Source: Phytopseudomonas flavescens | GTDB lineage: Bacteria > Pseudomonadota > Gammaproteobacteria > Pseudomonadales > Pseudomonadaceae | DNA: 64,000 nucleotides | Assembly (NCBI RefSeq): GCF_900100535.1 | Contig: NZ_FNDG01000009.1 | Location: 1-64,000 of the forward strand | Direction: 5' to 3' | Position numbers and translations under genes: made by a program | Notes under the pieces: model-generated | What the model was told of the DNA's origin: nothing | The model's database searches: none | The model's input: only the letters and a program-made list of their open reading frames with translations | In this document: piece after piece, positions 27,395 to 39,117 of the stretch | How positions within the stretch are numbered: the first letter of the stretch is position 1 | Layout of the letters: the number at the start of each line of letters is the position of its first letter

Positions 27395-30343
27395 TCACTC
27401 GCTGCCCAGGTGTAGGGGGGTGGCCACCCGGCCATCGCTGGCAGCGTCGCCGATGCTGACGTCGAGCAGGTAGATGCGTGCGTCCGCCAGCTTGCCGCTA
27501 TCGACCAGATAGGCCTTGATCGCTGCGGCACGGTCCTGGGCCAGCTGGCGCAATAGGCCCCGGCTGTCGCTCCAGGACTCCAGTACGGCATCGCGCAGGC
27601 GCAAGGTACGCTCGTCACTGTCGAGCTCGGCCCACTCGGCTGGCGGCTGCTGTTTCAGGCGTGCGCGGTAGATGCCCTCCAGCAGTGGCGCCTTCTCGCC
27701 GTCGGGGACTACCAGTAGCTCGGCGCTGGCCGGTACCTGATCACCGCGGCGCTGCATGATGCGATACAGATAATCCTGATACTCGCGCTCCAGGCGCTGC
27801 GCAGCCATCAACGGGCCGTCGCTGCTCTGTGCGCTGGCGCCTTCGACTTCCAGGCGCAGGGTCGGACGCTCCTGCAGGGCCCTGGCGAGCACGTCCAGCG
27901 ACTGTTTCGCCTGGCTGTCCAGCTCGTCGCTGCCGGCGGCGAAGACCACCGTGCTCAGGTCCATGTCGGCGCCGCCACTGACCAGCCCGCCGATGAACTT
28001 GAACGGCGCCTGGGCGGCGCGCAGCACCAGGTTGCGCAGGGTCTGCCAGACGATCGGCATGACGCTGAACTGCGGGTTGTTGAGATCACCCTGCAGTGGC
28101 AATTCGATGGAAATCCGCCCCTGGGTGTCCTTGAGCAGGGCTACCGCCAGGCGGATCGGCAGGTTCACCGCATCCGGGCTGTCGACCTTCTCACCGAGCT
28201 GCAGTTGCTCGACCAGTACCTTGTTCTCGGCGTTCAGCTTGCCGTCATTGATGCGGTAGTGCAGGTCCAGATTCAGGCGGCCCTTGCGGATGCGGTAGCC
28301 GGCGAATTTGCCGGAGTAGGGCGTCAGGGTGGTCAGTTCGACCTGCTTGAACTGGGTGGCGATATCCAGGCTCTGCATCGGGTCGAAAGGCGTCAGGCTG
28401 CCTTTGATGCTGACGGGGGCGTAGCGGTCGACCTTGCCGCTGATATCCACGGGCGCCGGTTTGCTGCTGGTGCTGTCGAGGGTGCCGATGCGGCCATTGA
28501 GCTGCTGCACGGCGGTGGCGAAATTGGGCCTGAGGCTGAAGTCGGCGAAGTTGGCCGAGCCGTCCTTCAGGCTGACCTCGCCGATACGGATCGCCATCGG
28601 CTTCTCGGCGGCGGCCGAGGACTGCGCCTGGGCGGCATTGCCGGCGGGCTGCTTGATGATCAGGTCATTGACGTTGGTGGTCAGGTCTTCGTTGATGATG
28701 AAGCGTGCATAGGGCTGCTCCAGATCGACCCGTGCGATGTCCAGGCGCTCGCCATGGCGATAGTCGACGCCGCCCAGGTCCAGTTGCTTCCAGCGCAGCA
28801 GGTCGCGGCCCTTGAGGGTGTCGAGAGTGTGCAACTGGGTGATCTGGGCGGTGCCCTGAACACGCAGAGCCAGAGGTTCGGTTGCCGTGAGCTCGACGCC
28901 AAGATCGCTGCTCAGCAGGCCGCTGCGCAGTTCCAGGTGCACGAAGGGGCTGATGTAGGCCTGTGCCACACGCAGGTCGATATTGCGGGTGGCGACCTTC
29001 AGGTTGGCGGTGGTCGGGCTCAGTTGCACCTGGCCCTCGGCCTGCAGCTTGCCCTGTTTGCCGACCCCGGTATCGAGCTTGAGCGCGAAGGGCGAGGTGC
29101 CGAGGCTGTCGAAGTTCTGCATGTCCAGATCGAGCGGGCCCAGCTCCACGGCGACTGCTTCGTTCGGCACACGGTCGACGAGGTGCGCGTGGTAGTCGCG
29201 CAGTTGCACGTCCTTGACCTGCACCTGCCAGGGCTTGGCGGGTTGCTTGGCGGCTGGCTGTGCCTCGTTGCCGGCAGTGGCAGTGGCAGTGGCTTCGGGC
29301 TTCGGTGCATCTGCCACAGGCGCCGGCGTGGCGGCTTGCTGCGGTTTGCCGGCCAGAAGTTTCTGCCAGTCGAGTTCGCCATCGGCCTCGCGGGCCGCCC
29401 AGGCTTCCAGTTTCTGCCCGCGTACCTTGCCGATCACCACCTGCTGCTTGGCCAGGTCCAGAGAGGTTTCGCTGACTTCGAGGGAATCCAGTTTCACCAG
29501 CGGCTTGCCGTCCGGCGCCTGCATGGCGAATGGCGCTACCTTGATGCGAGCGTCGCTGAGCAGCAGCTCGGTGCCGTCACGCAGGTTCAACCGGTAGTCG
29601 GTGGACAGGCTCACGACGCCTTTCTCCAGTACCAGCGGAACGGCGTCACGCACGTAGGGCCAGAACGCCTTCATCGGCTCGTCGGTGATCTTCAGGGTGC
29701 CGCTTGAGCTGATCGGGCTCAGGCTCAGCTCGCCGCTCCAGTCGATACGGCCGCCAGCCGGGCCGGTGGCCACCAGGGTCATCTCGGCGTTGTCATCGGG
29801 CAGGGTGCTGAGGTTGCGCAGCTCGAGATTGAGGTCATCGTAATGGATGTCGATCGGCTCCTGCGGACGCAGGTCCTGGAAGTGCAGATTGCCGCCCAGC
29901 AGTTCGATGCGGTCGATGCGCAGGGGGAACGGCTCGCTGGCTTCTTCCGGCTGTTTCTCGCTGGCCGGCAGCTCGAACAGTTGCGCCAGGTTGAGGGTGC
30001 CATCCCTGTCGAAACGCACTTCGGTGTGAGGCTTGACCAGCTTGACGTCGGCCAGGTGCAGGGCGCCGCTCCACAGACTGTCCAACTGCAGGTTCACGGC
30101 CAGGTGCTCGAAAGCGACCTGTTCCTTGCCGGGCGCCCCCAGGTGCAGCCCCCAGAGGTCCAGCTCGAGGGTAAAGGGATTGAGCTGTAGCCGATCCAGC
30201 CGTGCAGGCTCGGTCGCGTAGTGCTCCAACTGCTGATTGGCGATGCGCAGGGCGATGCCGGGCAGGATGAGGAAACCGATCAGGCTGTACAGGCCAATGG
30301 CAATCAGCAGAGCGGTGGCGGCGCGTCGCAATCCTTTGTGCAT
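27395..30343 (-). CDS. DUF748 AsmA-like envelope protein
   Basis: This large 982-residue protein has one N-terminal membrane anchor (LLIAIGLYSLIGFLILPGIA) and a long periplasmic part. AsmA/DUF748-like beta-rich segments such as LDRLQLNPFTLELDLWGLHL are seen, and a low-complexity Ala/Pro/Thr linker lies near residues 330-370. The end resembles an OmpA-like domain (VVFAAGSDELDSQAKQSLDV). AsmA-like proteins are proposed to bridge or carry lipids across the periplasm; a role here is inferred. It is first in an operon with the two DUF2845 genes. Confidence 0.82.
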   Translation of the reverse strand: MHKGLRRAATALLIAIGLYSLIGFLILPGIALRIANQQLEHYATEPARLDRLQLNPFTLELDLWGLHLGAPGKEQVAFEHLAVNLQLDSLWSGALHLADVKLVKPHTEVRFDRDGTLNLAQLFELPASEKQPEEASEPFPLRIDRIELLGGNLHFQDLRPQEPIDIHYDDLNLELRNLSTLPDDNAEMTLVATGPAGGRIDWSGELSLSPISSSGTLKITDEPMKAFWPYVRDAVPLVLEKGVVSLSTDYRLNLRDGTELLLSDARIKVAPFAMQAPDGKPLVKLDSLEVSETSLDLAKQQVVIGKVRGQKLEAWAAREADGELDWQKLLAGKPQQAATPAPVADAPKPEATATATAGNEAQPAAKQPAKPWQVQVKDVQLRDYHAHLVDRVPNEAVAVELGPLDLDMQNFDSLGTSPFALKLDTGVGKQGKLQAEGQVQLSPTTANLKVATRNIDLRVAQAYISPFVHLELRSGLLSSDLGVELTATEPLALRVQGTAQITQLHTLDTLKGRDLLRWKQLDLGGVDYRHGERLDIARVDLEQPYARFIINEDLTTNVNDLIIKQPAGNAAQAQSSAAAEKPMAIRIGEVSLKDGSANFADFSLRPNFATAVQQLNGRIGTLDSTSSKPAPVDISGKVDRYAPVSIKGSLTPFDPMQSLDIATQFKQVELTTLTPYSGKFAGYRIRKGRLNLDLHYRINDGKLNAENKVLVEQLQLGEKVDSPDAVNLPIRLAVALLKDTQGRISIELPLQGDLNNPQFSVMPIVWQTLRNLVLRAAQAPFKFIGGLVSGGADMDLSTVVFAAGSDELDSQAKQSLDVLARALQERPTLRLEVEGASAQSSDGPLMAAQRLEREYQDYLYRIMQRRGDQVPASAELLVVPDGEKAPLLEGIYRARLKQQPPAEWAELDSDERTLRLRDAVLESWSDSRGLLRQLAQDRAAAIKAYLVDSGKLADARIYLLDVSIGDAASDGRVATPLHLGSE

Positions 30344-30420
30344 GGTCTTGCTTCATCTTCCTGGCGAGAGTGCCTTGGATTATGGCATGAGCCCTGGGTT
30401 CCGCGGCACGCCGCGCGGGC

Positions 30421-31437
30421 TCAAAAATGCAGGACGAGGGTTTTCAGCGGCGGGTTGCCATCGGTGGAGGGGAAGTCCGCGGCGGGTAGCAGTTGTTCAT
30501 GCTCGCGCACCGGGCGCCCCAGTTTGCTGGCGCAGCGCAGCACCTGCTCGCGCCAATCGGCCATCGGCACTTTCGCCAGATTGTTGCAGCACACCAGGCT
30601 GCCATGCTCGGCAGTGGCGAGAATCGCCGGTTTCAGCAGGCTCTGGTAATCGCGCAGCAGGTCGACCGTGCCGAAGGCGCTCTTGGCCCAGGCTGGCGGG
30701 TCGAGAAACACCAGATCGAACGGGCGCTGCTCGAGGCGTGGGTAACTCGGCAGCTTCTGGCCGCGGCGCGCGGCGATGGGCAAGCCGGCCCACTGGCGGA
30801 TCGCCGGGAAGTAGTCCGACTGGACGAACTGCATGGCCGGCAACTGCGGGTTGAGCGCGCCATTTTCGCGACCGACCGCGAGGTTGCCCTCGGCGAAGTC
30901 GAGATTGACCACTTCCCGTGCGCCGCCCGCCGCGGCATTGAGGCCGACACCGCAGGTGTAGGCGAACAGGTTGAGCACGCTTTTCCCGGCGCTGTGGCGC
31001 TGAATCCAGCCACGGGCATTGCGCAGGTCGAGGAACAGCAGCGGATCCTGGCCCGCATGGCGGCCTCGCACGCGGTAATCGAGGCCCCATTCCCGACCCA
31101 CCTGATCGGCCAGGGCTTCGTCGCTGGCGCTGTAGACGGGGTCGCTGCGATCGACACGGGAGTTACCGCCGGAACGGTCGTTGTAGACCAGCAGCGTGTG
31201 CAGCCCGAGGGTTTCATTGACCTGCTCGTGCAGCGCCAGCAATTGGTCGCGGGTCAGCGTCTGGTGAAAGCTCTGCACCATCAACTGCTGGCCATAACGG
31301 TCGACGGTCAGGCCGCCGGCGCCCTCCTGGCTGCCGTGGAACAGGCGATAGCAATCGGTCTGCTGTGCGTGCAGCTCGGCGATCAGGGCGTGGCGATTGG
31401 CAAGCGCGGTGCGCACTGCCTGGTCGAGAGACGGCAT
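30421..31437 (-). CDS. Class I SAM-dependent rRNA methyltransferase-like protein
   Basis: This 338-residue protein has an N-terminal RNA-binding-like part (HGSQEGAGGLTVDRYGQQLM). A Rossmann methyltransferase domain follows with VLNLFAYTCGVGLNAAAGGA and the catalytic-type motif FDLVFLDPPAWAKS. This resembles the RlmI/RlmK family of 23S rRNA C5-cytosine methyltransferases but lacks the PUA domain of RlmI, so the exact target is open. The start MPSLDQAVRTALANRHALIA was chosen over one 43 codons upstream. It is followed by the DUF748 gene after 77 bp. Confidence 0.8.
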   Translation of the reverse strand: MPSLDQAVRTALANRHALIAELHAQQTDCYRLFHGSQEGAGGLTVDRYGQQLMVQSFHQTLTRDQLLALHEQVNETLGLHTLLVYNDRSGGNSRVDRSDPVYSASDEALADQVGREWGLDYRVRGRHAGQDPLLFLDLRNARGWIQRHSAGKSVLNLFAYTCGVGLNAAAGGAREVVNLDFAEGNLAVGRENGALNPQLPAMQFVQSDYFPAIRQWAGLPIAARRGQKLPSYPRLEQRPFDLVFLDPPAWAKSAFGTVDLLRDYQSLLKPAILATAEHGSLVCCNNLAKVPMADWREQVLRCASKLGRPVREHEQLLPAADFPSTDGNPPLKTLVLHF

Positions 31438-31474
31438 GTGCGGCGACTCTGTGAATGGGAAAGTGCGCAGTTTA

Positions 31475-32356
31475 TCACCCTCGATAGGGCGGCAGGCCCA
31501 TGCGTATCCGCGACTTGTGCAGCGAGCCGCTGCGTACCGCCCAGCGGATGATCGGTGCGATGGCATGCACGCCGCTGCGAGTCAGGCGGCTGCGCAGCGG
31601 TGTCATGCGCTGGTCGAGCATGCTCTGCGCCCAGCCCGGTAACAGGTCGATACCGGCTTGCAGGAACAGCTGGCCAACGGGGGCTGCCAGCCTGCTGGGT
31701 GCCGGTGCGCTGAGCAGGATACGCAGGATCTCCCGGGAGCGCTCGTCGCACAGTAACTGGCCACGCATGCGCTCGAGATAGTCCGCTATCTGTGCGCGGT
31801 TGCGTGGTACCTCGCAGGCGCCCAGGCGCTCGGCGACCAGGGCGATTTCTGCGTAGTAGCGATCCTGATCGGCTTCGCTCATGCGTGGATTCAGGTAGCG
31901 CAGGTGCGCCTGCAGGAAGCTGTACACCTCGGCCACATGCACCCAGGTGAGCAGATGCGGGTCACTGGCGGCATAGGGGCGGCCGTCCGGCGCGGTACCG
32001 ACCACGTGCAAATGAATGCGTTTGACCTTGTCGATCAGCCAGTCGGCGTCGTCGCGGCTGGCGAAGGTGGTGCCGGAAACAAACTGGCCGGTGCGGCGCA
32101 GGCGACCCAGCAGGTCCTGGCGAAAATTGGAATGATCCCAGACGCCAGACAGGGCGAGGGGATGCAGGGCCTGCAGCAGCAGGGCGCTGACTCCGCCAAT
32201 GAGCATGCTGGTGAAGTCGCCATGGATACGCCAGCACACCGATTCCGGGCCGAACAGGCCGGGGTCGCCCTTGGGATTCTCGAAGTCGATCTGCCCCAGC
32301 GCGATGCCGCTGAGGCTGAGTACCTGGCTTTCTATACGACGGCGGATGACTTCCAT
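31475..32356 (-). CDS. Oxygenase MpaB-like protein (DUF2236)
   Basis: This 293-residue protein is of the MpaB/latex-clearing-protein (DUF2236) family, whose studied members are haem-dependent oxygenases. The family segments RIHGDFTSMLIGGVSALLLQ, LHPLALSGVWDHSNF and TWVHVAEVYSFLQAHLRYL provide the conserved Arg and His residues. The substrate is unknown; these genes are widespread in soil bacteria. It sits downstream of acs on the same strand, separated by 73 bp. Confidence 0.85.
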   Translation of the reverse strand: MEVIRRRIESQVLSLSGIALGQIDFENPKGDPGLFGPESVCWRIHGDFTSMLIGGVSALLLQALHPLALSGVWDHSNFRQDLLGRLRRTGQFVSGTTFASRDDADWLIDKVKRIHLHVVGTAPDGRPYAASDPHLLTWVHVAEVYSFLQAHLRYLNPRMSEADQDRYYAEIALVAERLGACEVPRNRAQIADYLERMRGQLLCDERSREILRILLSAPAPSRLAAPVGQLFLQAGIDLLPGWAQSMLDQRMTPLRSRLTRSGVHAIAPIIRWAVRSGSLHKSRIRMGLPPYRG

Positions 32357-32429
32357 GGCGCGAGGTTAATGTGCCCCGTTGCGTGCCACAAGTCAGCGGA
32401 CGGCTTGAGATCGTCCCAGGGAGCCTGCG

Positions 32430-34367
<1,938 letters not shown>

Positions 34368-34555
34368 GGCGGATTACCCTTGTTGTTATAGGAGCTGAGC
34401 AGGGCACGTCTACAAACGCCCTCGGCTTTGGCTTGCGGCGTCGTTCCACTTCCTGCAGCGATACCGCCGTGCCTCGTCATCGCTGCGTCGAGGGCCGCTC
34501 CGTGGGCGAGTCCAGGCCAGGTGCCTCCCTCGAACCGCTCCTGTGCAGCACCTGA
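34368..34555 (-). promoter_or_regulatory. acs promoter and leader region
   Basis: This 188-bp stretch upstream of acs precedes the repeat elements. The only motif I could identify is the CA-rich leader segment next to the ribosome binding site. No confident -10/-35 or sigma-54 pair was found. Confidence 0.4.
34381..34388 (-). promoter_or_regulatory. Hfq/Crc CA motif in the acs leader
   Basis: On the gene strand, AACAACAA matches the AANAANAA consensus bound by Hfq with Crc and runs straight into the AAGGG Shine-Dalgarno. Binding there would block translation initiation. The competing RNA CrcZ is encoded about 6 kb away. Confidence 0.7.
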
Positions 34556-34710
34556 AGGGCACCTCTAGAAACTACCTGCGTTGTCATCGCAACGTTAAAA
34601 ACAGGCTCGAATGCGAGTCCAATCATGCTCATTTACAACTGGTAAACTCCGCTTTCTCGCCTGTTTTTGCCTCGCGCTGACTGCCTCGCCTACGTTGTTA
34701 GAGGTGCCCT
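34556..34710. repeat. Inverted-repeat element upstream of pgi
   Basis: A 155-bp element is bounded by AGGGCACCTCTA at one end and TAGAGGTGCCCT at the other (12-bp perfect inverted ends). The inside (GTTAAAAACAGGCTCGAATG, TGCTCATTTACAACTGG) is related to the element after hpt, although the ends differ. There is no coding content. Confidence 0.65.
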
Positions 34711-34820
34711 GAAGTCGCAGGCTTTTGACTCACTCGCTTCGCCGTGCCGGCCCGCTTTCGGCTGTTACTGCGCGGCGCGAGGTTCCGCCTGTCTTGCGGG
34801 GCGCCATCGGCCGTGTGTCG
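34711..34820. repeat. Partial second copy of the same repeat family
   Basis: Directly after the inverted-repeat element, CTTTTGACTCACTCGCTTCG, then CTTTCGGCTGTTACTGCGCG and TTGCGGGGCGCC, match the right half of the element after hpt. The arrangement suggests one element inserted into, or recombined with, another. The remaining ~135 bp to the pgi stop (34821-34955) show only an 8-bp GC-rich inverted repeat GCGGGCGC/GCGCCCGC at 34920-34950. Confidence 0.55.
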
Positions 34821-34955
34821 ATGGCCTCGCCCGGGCAGGGAGAGACTCGACAGACCTAAGGTTAGCAGCCTGGTTTTGTTGGTCGAATCGGACGGGCAGC
34901 AGGAGTGTTGCAACCTATCGCGGGCGCTGGCCGCGATGGGTTGCGCCCGCCGGCG

Positions 34956-36620
34956 TCAACCGCGATGGCGGCCACGGAAGTAGTTGATCAACCCCTGGGT
35001 GGAGCCGTCTTCGGCATGGCTTTGCTCGCTGCCGACCATGCGCGAATAGACACCCTTGCCCAACTCCTTGCCGAGTTCCACGCCCCACTGGTCGAAGGCG
35101 TTGATGCCCCAGATGGCGCTCTGGGCGAAGACCTTGTGCTCGTACAGGGCCACCAGCGCGCCGAGGCGGCGGGGGCTGATGCGCTCCAGCACCAGGGTGT
35201 TGCTCGGACGGTTGCCGGGGATCACCTTGTGCGGTGCCAGGCGCTGCACCTCGTCCTCGTCCATGCCCTTGGCGCGCAGTTCATCCTCGGCTTCCTCGCG
35301 GGACTTGCCGAGCATCAGCGCCTGGCTCTGCGACAGGCAGTTGGCGTACAGCCACTGGTGGTGGTCGGCGACCGGGTTGTAGCTGACCACCGGAACGATG
35401 AAGTCCGCCGGGATCAGCTGGGTGCCCTGGTGCAGCAGCTGGTGATAGGCGTGCTGGCCATTACAGCCCACGCCGCCCCAGATCACTGGGCCGGTCGCGC
35501 CGCTGACCGGGCTACCGTCCTGGCGCACGCTCTTGCCGTTGGACTCCATGTCGAGTTGCTGCAGGTGCCGGGTGATGTTGCGCAGGTAATGGTCGTACGG
35601 CAGGATCGCCTGGCTCTGGGCGTCCCAGAAATTGCCGTACCAGATACCCAGCAAGGCCAGCAGGACCGGCATGTTCTGCTCGAAGGGCGCGGTCTTGAAG
35701 TGCACATCCATGCTGTAGGCCCCGGCCAGCAGCTCCTTGAAGTTGGACATGCCGATGGACAGGGCGATCGGCAGGCCGATGGCCGACCACAGCGAGTAAC
35801 GCCCACCGACCCAGTCCCACATCGGGAAGATGTTCTCTTCGCGGATACCGAACGCCACCGCGGCTTCGCGGTTGCTCGACACGGCGATGAAATGACGATA
35901 CAGCTCGGCCTCGGAGCCGCCCTGAGCCAGGTACCAGCCGCGAGCGGCCTGGGCGTTCTTGAGGGTTTCCAGAGTGCCGAAGGACTTCGACGAAACGATG
36001 AACAGGGTGGTTTCGGCCTGCAGCTTGGCCGACAGCTCGTGGAATTCGCTGCCGTCGATATTGGCCAGGTAGTGGCAGCGCACGCCGCGCTGGGCGAAGG
36101 GCAGCAGCGCCTCGGAAACCAGTTGCGGGCCGAGGAACGAGCCGCCGATGCCGATGTTCACCACATCGGTGATGGGTTTTTCGGTGTAACCGCGCCACAG
36201 GCCGTTGTGGATGCGCCCGACCAGCTCGGTCATCTGCTGCAGTACCCGCTGCACCTGGGGCATCACGTCGACGCCGTCGACCAGCACCTTGTCGCCGAGC
36301 GGCCGGCGCAGTGCGGTATGCAGCGCCGGGCGACCCTCCGAGGCATTGAGCTTCTCGCCGTCGAACATGGCGCGGATCGACTGCTCCAGACCGGCTTCGC
36401 GGGCCAGCGCCATCAACAGCGAGAGGGTCTCGTCACTGGCCAGGTTCTTCGAATAGTCGAGAAACAGGCCGCAACTGCTCAGGGAAAACTGCTCGAAACG
36501 CTGCGGGTTGCCAGCGAAGGCGTCGCGCATGCTGAAGTGCTGCATGGCCTGGCGATGCTGCTGCAACGCCTGCCAGGTCGGGAGGGCGAGAACATCGAGC
36601 GGCTGTTGGTAATATGCCAT
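34956..36620 (-). CDS. pgi: Glucose-6-phosphate isomerase
   Basis: Pgi interconverts glucose 6-phosphate and fructose 6-phosphate. In pseudomonads it works mainly in gluconeogenic and cycling flux. The family signatures [40 protein letters not shown] and the late [17 protein letters not shown] with the catalytic His are present. Start [20 protein letters not shown] (554 residues), seven codons inside the longest frame. It is 124 bp downstream of panC, separated by a good terminator. Confidence 0.96.
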   Translation of the reverse strand: MAYYQQPLDVLALPTWQALQQHRQAMQHFSMRDAFAGNPQRFEQFSLSSCGLFLDYSKNLASDETLSLLMALAREAGLEQSIRAMFDGEKLNASEGRPALHTALRRPLGDKVLVDGVDVMPQVQRVLQQMTELVGRIHNGLWRGYTEKPITDVVNIGIGGSFLGPQLVSEALLPFAQRGVRCHYLANIDGSEFHELSAKLQAETTLFIVSSKSFGTLETLKNAQAARGWYLAQGGSEAELYRHFIAVSSNREAAVAFGIREENIFPMWDWVGGRYSLWSAIGLPIALSIGMSNFKELLAGAYSMDVHFKTAPFEQNMPVLLALLGIWYGNFWDAQSQAILPYDHYLRNITRHLQQLDMESNGKSVRQDGSPVSGATGPVIWGGVGCNGQHAYHQLLHQGTQLIPADFIVPVVSYNPVADHHQWLYANCLSQSQALMLGKSREEAEDELRAKGMDEDEVQRLAPHKVIPGNRPSNTLVLERISPRRLGALVALYEHKVFAQSAIWGINAFDQWGVELGKELGKGVYSRMVGSEQSHAEDGSTQGLINYFRGRHRG

Positions 36621-36677
36621 GGGGCTTCCTTGTTGGGGCATCGGGTTGGGCAGACTTCAGCGAGGGTGGTACCTACC

Positions 36678-36704
36678 AAAAAGCCCGGATGATTGTCCGG
36701 GCTT
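36678..36704 (-). terminator. Rho-independent terminator of the pan operon
   Basis: On the minus strand, AAGCCCGGA and TCCGGGCTT form a perfect 9-bp stem around a 6-base loop, followed by a T-run. It lies 40 bp after the panC stop and before pgi. Confidence 0.85.
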
Positions 36705-36744
36705 TCGAGTGTATCCGGGTTTTCAGGCCCGGTGGAGGTGGCCG

Positions 36745-37605
36745 TCAGTAGCCCTGATCGAGGGTGAAGCTCAGGTTGTCGATCAGCCGGGTATCACCCA
36801 GATAGGCGGCCACCAGCACGACCAGCTCGCGGTCGCCCGGGCTGAGCTGGCGCAGGTCCTGCGCCTCGCGTACTTCCAGGTAGTCGGCGCGCAGGCCGGC
36901 ATCGGCATGCTGGCGCTGCGCCTGGGCGATCAGGGCTGGCAGGTCGCGTTCGCCAGCCTGGATGGCCTGGGCGATGTGTTGCAGCGAGCGGTAGAGGACG
37001 GTGGCGGTCTCGCGCTGCTCATCGCTCAGGTAACCGTTGCGCGACGACAGGGCCAGGCCGCTCTCGGTGCGCACGGTGGGTTCGCCGATGATCTGGATCG
37101 GCATGTTGAGGTCGCGCACCAGGGTGCGGATCACCGCCAGTTGCTGGAAGTCCTTCTGGCCGAAAACCGCCAGATCGGGCTGCACCATGTTGAACAGTTT
37201 GGTGACCACGGTGGCGACGCCCTCGAAGTGGCCAGGGCGGCTGGCACCGCAAAGCCCCTCGGACACGCCCGGCACGCTGATGCGGGTCTGCTCGCCCATG
37301 CCGCCGGGGTACATCTCGAGGGCGTCCGGGTGGAACAGCAGATGGCAGCCAGCGTCGACCAGGCGCTGCTGGTCGGCCTGGAGGGTGCGCGGGTACTTGT
37401 CGAGATCCTCGGAGGGCCCGAACTGCATCGGGTTGACGAAGATGCTGGCAACCACGAAGTCGCTACGTTGCGCGGCCTTTTCCACCAGTGCGGCGTGGCC
37501 GGCGTGCAGGTTGCCCATGGTCGGCACCAGGCCGATCTGCTTGCCTTCGGCACGGGCCTGGGCAACCGCAGTGCGCAGCTCGCGCACGGTCTTCACGGTG
37601 TTCAT
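36745..37605 (-). CDS. panC: Pantothenate synthetase
   Basis: PanC condenses pantoate and beta-alanine with ATP to give pantothenate. The N-terminus [20 protein letters not shown] is followed by the HIGH-like [16 protein letters not shown], the conserved [19 protein letters not shown] and the KMSKS-like region ALSSRNGYL. Length 286 residues. The ATG overlaps the panB TGA in an ATGA. No panD follows it: the 124 bp to pgi hold only the terminator. Confidence 0.96.
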   Translation of the reverse strand: MNTVKTVRELRTAVAQARAEGKQIGLVPTMGNLHAGHAALVEKAAQRSDFVVASIFVNPMQFGPSEDLDKYPRTLQADQQRLVDAGCHLLFHPDALEMYPGGMGEQTRISVPGVSEGLCGASRPGHFEGVATVVTKLFNMVQPDLAVFGQKDFQQLAVIRTLVRDLNMPIQIIGEPTVRTESGLALSSRNGYLSDEQRETATVLYRSLQHIAQAIQAGERDLPALIAQAQRQHADAGLRADYLEVREAQDLRQLSPGDRELVVLVAAYLGDTRLIDNLSFTLDQGY

Positions 37606-38402
37606 GCGGAGAATCCGTGTTCGGCGGCCGGGAAGCTGACGTCCTTCACGGCCTTCACATAGGCCGCGATGGCGTCTTCGATACTGGCCTGGCCGTCCAT
37701 GAAGTTCTTCACGAACTTGGCCATGCGGCCCGTCAGGGACACCCCGAGCATGTCGTGCAGCACCAGCACCTGGCCGTCGGTCTGTGGACCGGCGCCAATG
37801 CCGATGACCGGTATCTTCACGGTGCGGCTGATCTCGCCCGCCAGGTCGACCGGCACGCACTCGAGCAGCAGCATCGCCGCACCGGCCTGCTCCAGGGCGA
37901 TGGCGTCGGCGACCATCTGCCGGGCCTGTGCCTCCTGACGGCCCTGCACCTTGTAGCCGCCGAGAATATTCACGGTTTGCGGGGTCAGGCCCATGTGTGC
38001 GCACACCGGCACGCCACGTTCAGCCAGGCGTGTGATGGATTCGGCCAGCCAGGCGGTGCCTTCGATCTTGACCATATGCGCACCCGCCTGCATCAAGGCG
38101 CCGGCATTTTGCAGGGCTTGATCCACGGTGGCGTATGCCATGAAGGGCAGGTCGGCTACGATCAGCGCACCGCGGTTGCCACGTTTGACGCTGGCCGTGT
38201 GGTAGGCCATGTCGTTGACGCTGACCGGCAGCGTACTGTCATGTCCCTGCAGCACCATTCCAAGGGAGTCCCCGATCAGCAGCACTTCCACGCCTGCCAG
38301 CGAGCTGACCTTGGCGAAGGTGGCGTCGTAGCAGGTCAGCATGGTGATCTTTTCGCCCTTCTGCTTGAGCGCTTGCAGGGTGGTCAGGGTTACATCAGGC
38401 AT
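37602..38402 (-). CDS. panB: 3-methyl-2-oxobutanoate hydroxymethyltransferase
   Basis: PanB adds a hydroxymethyl group from 5,10-methylene-THF to alpha-ketoisovalerate, the first step to pantoate. Motifs [50 protein letters not shown] and [20 protein letters not shown] are conserved. The ATG 38402 gives 266 residues; the preceding open frame is leader. It is first in the panB-panC unit, with a 233-bp upstream gap from folK that presumably carries the promoter. Confidence 0.96.
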   Translation of the reverse strand: MPDVTLTTLQALKQKGEKITMLTCYDATFAKVSSLAGVEVLLIGDSLGMVLQGHDSTLPVSVNDMAYHTASVKRGNRGALIVADLPFMAYATVDQALQNAGALMQAGAHMVKIEGTAWLAESITRLAERGVPVCAHMGLTPQTVNILGGYKVQGRQEAQARQMVADAIALEQAGAAMLLLECVPVDLAGEISRTVKIPVIGIGAGPQTDGQVLVLHDMLGVSLTGRMAKFVKNFMDGQASIEDAIAAYVKAVKDVSFPAAEHGFSA

Positions 38403-38635
38403 GAACGTATCCTCACTCGGAACCTGTGCGGGCCTGTTGAATTCAGGCTCTCGTGGAGCAGGTTCTTGCTGGCATTCAAGAGGCAACCAGGCCGCCTCGA
38501 TTCGGCCTGTCTGGCGGCCCTTCTTGCCCCGGCACGGGGCAATGGGTGGCTATAGTCCCGATGGCGAGGGGGCAAGTCAATCGAATGTGTTACCGCGTTG
38601 TTACGTCGTTACCGCCAGCGGCATAACCACCCGCT

Positions 38636-39115
38636 TCAGGGCGTCAGGCGTTCCAGGCCCTCGAAGGGGCAGGCCGCCAGCAGCGCGCCGAGGGAGCGGC
38701 CATCGGGCAATTCCAGGCCGGCAGCGATTTCCGCCAGTGGGTAGAGCACGAAGGCCCGGGCGTGCATGTGGTAATGCGGGACGCGCAGTCGTGGCTCGTC
38801 GATCAGGCGCTCGCCGAACAGCAGGATATCCAGGTCGAGCGTACGCGGGCCCCAGCGTGCGTGACGTTCGCGGCCCTGACCCTGTTCGATGGCCTGCAGC
38901 GCATCGAGCAGCTGCAACGGCTGCAGAGCGGTCTCCAGGGCCGCCACGGCATTGGTGTAGCGCGGCTGGCCGGGCAGCAGCGAATCGCTGACATAGAAGG
39001 AGGAAACTGCCGCGAGGCGGGTGCCTGGCAGTTGCTCGAGCGCGGCGAGCGCCTGGCGCAACTGTTCGGCGGGTTCGGCGAGGTTGCTGCCCAGGCCGAT
39101 ATGGACACGTTCCAT
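38636..39115 (-). CDS. folK: Hydroxymethyldihydropterin pyrophosphokinase
   Basis: FolK (HPPK) pyrophosphorylates 6-hydroxymethyl-7,8-dihydropterin in folate synthesis. The start MERVHIGLGSNLAEPAEQLR has the GSN motif. The catalytic RWGPRTLDLDILLFG signature carries the two Mg-binding Asp residues, and RLRVPHYHMHARAFVLYPL is also typical. It is 2 bp after pcnB, so they are co-transcribed; length 159 residues. Confidence 0.96.
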   Translation of the reverse strand: MERVHIGLGSNLAEPAEQLRQALAALEQLPGTRLAAVSSFYVSDSLLPGQPRYTNAVAALETALQPLQLLDALQAIEQGQGRERHARWGPRTLDLDILLFGERLIDEPRLRVPHYHMHARAFVLYPLAEIAAGLELPDGRSLGALLAACPFEGLERLTP

Positions 39116-39117
39116 GC

